Of a stretch of 64,000 nt of DNA, positions 58,901 to 64,000 are shown in pieces. The position numbers and the translations under genes were made by a program. This DNA comes from Haematobia irritans (lineage: Eukaryota > Arthropoda > Insecta > Diptera > Muscidae), in contig NW_027445852.1 of NCBI RefSeq assembly GCF_050003625.1, forward strand, positions 868,001 to 932,000, in the 5' to 3' direction. Each line of letters begins with the position of its first letter. Position 1 is the stretch's first letter. The notes below the pieces were generated by a model that had not been told where the DNA came from, made no database searches, and saw nothing but the letters and a program-made list of their open reading frames with translations.

Positions 58901-61900
58901 GAAATTTTGATTTTTTGGGAGTGATCACGAATTGAGGTCCTTTTGGCTCTGGGACGCATATTTAAGGAGTTATGGCCAAAATAAGTTTTTCATATAAAAA
59001 TTTCATTTTTTTGAGGATTTTCGTCGAAATTTGGATTTTTTGGGGGTGGTCACGAATTGAGGTCCTTTTGGCTCTAGGACGCATATTTAAGGAGTTATGG
59101 CCAAAATAAGTTTTTCATATAAAAATTTCAATTTTTTGAGGATTTTCATCAAAATTTTGATTTTTTGGGGGTGGTCACGAATTGAGGTCCTTTTGGCTCT
59201 AGGACGCATATTTAAGGAGTTATGGCCAAAATAAGTTTTTCATATAAAAATTTCAATTTTTTGAGGATTTTCATCAAAATTTTGATTTTTTGGGGGTGGT
59301 CACGAATTGAGGTCCTTTTGGCTCTAGGACGCATATTTAAGGAGTTATGGCCAAAATAAGTTTTTCATATAAAAATTTCATTTTTTTGAGGATTTTCGTC
59401 GAAATTTGGATTTTTTGCGGGTGGTCACTAATTGAGGTCCTTTTGGCTCTAGGACGCATATTTAAGGAGTTATGGCCAAAATAAGTTTTTCATATAAAAT
59501 TTTAAATTTTTTGAGGATTTTCATCAAAATTTTGATTTTTTGGGGATGGTCACGAATTGAGGTCCTTTTGGCTCTAGGACGCATATTTAAGGAGTTATGG
59601 CCAAAATAAGTTTTTCATATAAAAATTTCAATTTTTTGAGGATTTTCGTCGAAATTTGGATTTTTAGGGGGTGGTCACGAATTGAGGTCCTTTTGGCTCT
59701 AGGACGCATATTTAAGGAGTTATGGCCCAAAATAAGTTTTTCATATAAAAATTTCATTTTTTTGAGGATTTTCGTCGAAATTTTGATTTTTTGGGGGTGG
59801 TCACGAATTGAGGTCCTTTTGGCTCTAGGACGCATATTTAAGGAGTTATGGCCAAAATAAGTTTTTCATATAAAAATTTCAATTTTTTGAGGATTTTCAT
59901 CAAAATTTTGATTTTTTGGGGATGGTCACGAATTGAGGTCCTTTTGGCTCTAGGACGCATATTTAAGGAGTTATGGCCAAAATAAGTTTTTTATATAAAA
60001 ATTTCAATTTTTTGAGGATTTTCATCAAAATTTTGATTTTTTGGGGGTGGTCACGAATTGAGGTCCTTTTGGCTCTAGGACGCATATTTAAGGAGTTATG
60101 GCCAAAATAAGTTTTTCATATAAAAATTTCATTTTTTTGAGGATTTTCGTCGAAATTTTGATTTTTTTGGGGTGGTCACGAATTGAGGTCCTTTTGGCTC
60201 TAGGACGCATATTTAAGGAGTTATGGCCAAAATAAGTTTTTCATATAAAAATTTCAATTTTTTGAGGATTTTCGTCGAAATTTGGATTTTTTGGGGGTGG
60301 TCACGAATTGAGGTCATTTTGGCTCTAGGACGCATATTTAAGGAGTTATGGCCAAAATAAGTTTTTCATATAAAAATTTCAATTTTTTGAGGATTGTCAT
60401 CAAAATTTTGATTTTTTGGGGATGGTCACGAATTGAGGTCCTTTTGGCTCTAGGACGCATATTTAAGGAGTTATGGCCAAAATAAGTTTTTCATATAAAA
60501 ATTTCAATTTTTTGAGGATTTTCATCAAAATTTTGATTTTTTGGGAGTGATCACGAATTGAGGTCCTTTTGGCTCTAGGACGCATATTTAAGGAGTTATG
60601 GGCAAAATAAGTTTTTCATATAAAAATTTCATTTTTTTGAGGATTTTCGTCGAAATTTGGATTTTTTGGGGGTGGTCACGAATTGAGGTCCTTTTGGCTC
60701 TAGGACGCATATTTAAGGAGTTATGGCCAAAATAAGTTTTTCATATAAAAATTTCAATTTTTTGAGGATTTTCATCAAAATTTTGATTTTTTGGGGATGG
60801 TCACGAATTGAGGTCCTTTTGGCTCTAGGACGCATATTTAAGGAGTTATGGCCAAAATAAGTTTTTCATATAAAAATTTCAATTTTTTGAGGATTTTCAT
60901 CAAAATTTTGATTTTTTGGGAGTGATCACGAATTGAGGTCATTTTGGCTCTAGGACGCATATTTAAGGAGTTATGGCCAAAATAAGTTATTCATATAAAA
61001 ATTTCATTTTTTTGAGGATTTTCGTCGAAATTTTGATTTTTTGGGGATGGTCACGAATTGAGGTCCTTTTGGCTCTAGGACGCATATTTAAGGAGTTATG
61101 GCCAAAATAAGTTTTTCATATAAAAATTTCAATTTTTTGAGGATTTCATCAAAATTTTGATTTTTTGGGAGTGATCACGAATTGAGGTCCTTTTGGCTCT
61201 AGGACGCATATTTAAGGAGTTATGGCCAAAATAAGTTTTTCATATAAAAATTTCATTTTTTTGAGGATTTTCATCAAAATTTTGATTTTTTGGGGGTGGT
61301 CACGAATTGAGGTCCTTTTGGCGCTAGGACGCATATTTAAGGAGTTATGGCCAAAATAAGTTTTTCATATAAAAATTTCAATTTTTTGAGGATTTTCATC
61401 AAAATTTTGATTTTTTGGGGATGGTCACGAATTGAGGTCCTTTTGGCTCTAGGACGCATATTTAAGGAGTTATGGCCAAAATAAGTTTTTCATATAAAAA
61501 ATTTCAATTTTTTGAGGATTTTCGTCGAAATTTGGATTTTTTGGGAGTGATCACGAATTGAGGTCCTTTTGGCTCTAGGACGCATATTTAAGGAGTTATG
61601 GCCAAAATAAGTTTTTCATATAAAAATTTCATTTTTTTGAGGATTTTCATCAAAATTTTGATTTTTTGGGGGTGGTCACGAATTGAGGTCCTTTTGGCGC
61701 TAGGACGCATATTTAAGGAGTTATGGCCAAAATAAGTTTTTCATATAAAAATTTCAATTTTTTGAGGATTGTCATCAAAATTTTGATTTTGTGGGAGTGA
61801 TCACGAATTGAGGTCCTTTTGGCTCTAGGACGCATATTTAAGGAGTTATGGCCAAAATAAGTTTTTCATATAAAAATTTCAATTTTTTGAGGATTTTCGT

Positions 61901-64000
61901 CGAAATTTGGATTTTTTGGGGGTGGTCACGAATTGAGGTCCTTTTGGCTCTAGGACGCATATTTAAGGAGTTATGGCCAAAATAAGTTTTTCATATAAAA
62001 ATTTCATTTTTTTGAGGATTTTCGTCGAAATTTTGATTTTTTGGGGGTGGTCACGAATTGAGGTCCTTTTGGCTCTAGGACGCATATTTAAGGAGTTATG
62101 GCCAAAATAAGTTTTTCATATAAAAATTTCAATTTTTTGAGGATTTTCGTCGAAATTTGGATTTTTTGGGGGTGGTCACGAATTGAGGTCCTTTTGGCTC
62201 TAGGACGCATATTTAAGGAGTTATGGCCAAAATAAGTTTTTCATATAAAATTTCAATTTTTTGAGGATTTTCGTCGAAATTTGGATTTATTGGGGATGGT
62301 CACGAATTGAGGTCCTTTTGGCTCTAGGACGCATATTTAAGGAGTTATGGCCAAAATAAGTTTTTCATATAAAAACTTCAATTTTTTGAGGATTTTCGTC
62401 GAAATTTGGATTTTTTGGGGGTGGTCACGAATTGAGGTCCTTTTGGCTCTAGAACGCATATTTAAGGAGTTATGGCCCAAAATAAATTTTTCATATAAAA
62501 ATTTCAATTTTTTGAGGATTTTCGTCGAAATTTGGATTTTTTGGGGGTGGTCACGAATCGAGGTCATTTTGGCTCTAGGACGCATATTTAAGGAGTTATG
62601 GCCAAAATAAATTTTTCATATAAAAATTTCAATTTTTTGAGGATTTTCGTCGAAATTTTGATTTTTTGGGGATGGTCACGAATTGAGGTCCTTTTGGCTC
62701 TAGGACGCATATTTAAGGAGTTATGGCCAAAATAAGTTTTTCATATAAAGATTTCATTTTTTTTGAGGATTTTCGTCGAAATTTTGATTTTTTGGGGATG
62801 GTCACGAATTGAGGTCCTTTTGGCTCTAGGACGCATATTTAAGGAGTTATGGCCAAAATAAGTTTTTTATATAAAAATTTCAATTTTTTGAGGATTTTCA
62901 TCAAAATTTTGATTTTTTGGGGGTGGTCACGAATTGAGGTCCTTTTGGCTCTAGGACGCATATTTAAGGAGTTATGGCCAAAATAAGTTTTTTATATAAA
63001 AATTTCAATTTTTTGAGGATTTTCATCAAAATTTTGATTTTTTGGGGGTGGTCACGAATTGAGGTCATTTTGGCTCTAGGACGCATATTTAAGGAGTTAT
63101 GGCCCAAATAAGTTTTTCATATAAAAATTTCAATTTTTTGAGGATTTTCGTCGAAATTTTGATTTTTTGGGGGTGGTCACGAATTGAGGTCCTTTTGGCT
63201 CTAGGAAGCATATTTAAGGAGTTATGGCCAAAATAAGTTTTTCATATAAAAATTTCATTTTTTTTAGGATTTTCGTCGAAATTTTGATTTTTTGGGGGTG
63301 GTCACGAATTGAGGTCCTTTTGGCTCTAGGACGCATATTTAAGGAGTTATGGCCAAAATAAGTTTTTTATATAAAAATTTCAATTTTTTGAGGATTTTCA
63401 TCAAAATTTTGATTTTTTGGGGGTGGTCACGAATTGAGGTCATTTTGGCTCTAGGACGCATATTTAAGGAGTTATGGCCAAAATAAGTTTTTCATATAAA
63501 AATTTCATTTTTTGAGGATTTTCGTCGAAATTTTGATTTTTTGGGGATGGTCACGAATTGAGGTCCTTTTGGCTCTAGGAAGCATATTTAAGGAGTTATG
63601 GCCAAAATAAGTTTTTCATATAAAAATTTCATTTTTTTGAGGATTTTCGTCGAAATTTTGATTTTTTGGGGGTGGTCACGAATTGAGGTCCTTTTGGCTC
63701 TAGGACGCATATTTAAGGAGTTATGGCCAAAATAAGTTTTTTATATAAAAATTTCAATTTTTTGAGGATTTTCGTCGAAATTTTGATTTTTTGGGAGTGA
63801 TCACGAATTGAGGTCCTTTTGGCTCTAGGAAGCATATTTAAGGAGTTATGGCCAAAATAAGTTTTTCATATAAAAATTTCATTTTTTTGAGGATTTTCGT
63901 CGAAATTTTGATTTTTTGGGGATGGTCACGAATTGAGGTCCTTTTGGCTCTAGGACGCATATTTAAGGAGTTATGGCCAAAATAAGTTTTTCATATAAAA
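55977..64000 (+). repeat. Right part of forward arm, weak higher-order order
   Basis: About 64 monomers to the end of the window. A TTTTTAGGGGG monomer followed by a 126-bp copy occurs at about 57165 and 59665 (2500 bp apart); the same pair is seen near 47430, 51545 and 54543. A dimer (GATTGTCATC/GATTTTGTGGG, then TTTAAATTTTTTG) is repeated near 58465-58960. GGCGCTAGG occurs near 61320 and 61696. A 3-bp deletion lies near 56217 (TTTAAGTTATGG). The last 1.2 kb is rich in GTTTTTTATAT and CTAGGAAGC copies. Confidence 0.82.
56205..56230 (+). other. 3-bp deletion in a monomer
   Basis: CATATTTAAGTTATGG replaces CATATTTAAGGAGTTATGG; one AGG/GGA triplet is missing at the monomer start. Confidence 0.92.

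Larger units (their letters stand above)
7354..64000 (+). repeat. Satellite array, forward-oriented arm (125-bp monomer)
   Basis: This arm holds about 453 head-to-tail monomers. The first GGAGTTATGG starts at 7375 and the last at 63969, a distance of 452 x 125 + 94 bp; the missing 31 bp is the net of a few deletions, one 25-bp partial unit and single-base indels. Neighbouring monomers usually differ at a handful of recurrent sites rather than at random positions, as expected for a family spread by unequal exchange or conversion. There is no transposon, microsatellite, telomeric repeat or other foreign DNA in 56.6 kb. The array runs off the right end of the window, so its full size is unknown. 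The likely setting is constitutive heterochromatin (inference). Confidence 0.97.

Noticed and set aside
7354..64000. AAGGAG followed two bases later by ATGG in each monomer, resembling a bacterial ribosome binding site and start codon
   Set aside because: The spacing is too short for a usual Shine-Dalgarno site, the frame closes within one or two monomers, and a 64-kb satellite is not bacterial.
1..64000. CRISPR array
   Set aside because: The repeats are contiguous and there are no unique spacers; the period of 125 bp is all repeat.
1..64000. A gene coding for a protein with tandem repeats
   Set aside because: 125 is not divisible by 3, so each monomer shifts the frame and no frame stays open past 87 codons.
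1..64000. tRNA, rRNA, telomeric repeats (TTAGG or TTTAGGG runs), transposon ends
   Set aside because: None seen in either strand; the only TTTTTAGGGGG string is a monomer variant that occurs once per monomer and never in tandem.

Overview
The whole 64 kb window is one block of AT-rich satellite DNA. It is built from about 512 head-to-tail copies of a 125-bp monomer (about 31% G+C in the copy I counted base by base). I find no gene, RNA gene, transposon, CRISPR array or unique sequence anywhere in it. An uninterrupted satellite of this size points to constitutive heterochromatin of a eukaryote (pericentromeric, centromeric, subtelomeric, or a heterochromatic sex or B chromosome). The sequence does not tell me which species. 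An arthropod or a plant would fit equally well, and I do not recognise the family by name.

Layout: bases 1-7353 carry 58 complete monomers plus a partial one in reverse orientation. At 7351-7353 the array flips, and from there to base 64000 about 453 monomers run in forward orientation. The two arms at the flip carry different monomer variants, so the inversion is not a simple mirror copy. The forward array is broken only by small events: a 25-bp partial monomer at the join near 21719, internal deletions of 30, 9, 13, 9, 3 and 3 bp, and scattered 1-bp indels.

Monomers fall into recurring haplotypes. The main difference lies at monomer positions 57-61, where CGTCG alternates with CATCA; this equals two CpG-to-CpA changes. 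Linked differences occur at the G-run and at GGTCAC versus GTGATCAC. Ordered runs of these variants recur as many different higher-order repeats of 2, 3, 4, 5, 7, 8, 10, 11, 16, 17, 19, 22 and 24-25 monomers, plus a 27-monomer block copied about 4.65 kb away. No single higher-order unit dominates. This is the footprint of repeated local unequal exchange or template-switch copying.

The most interesting structural signal is that the A/T-tracts of the monomer are spaced about 10 bp apart from position 13 to 76, and 125 bp is very close to 12 helical turns. The array is therefore predicted to be intrinsically curved in register along its length. All short open frames (61-87 codons) are by-products of the repeat and should not be read as proteins.
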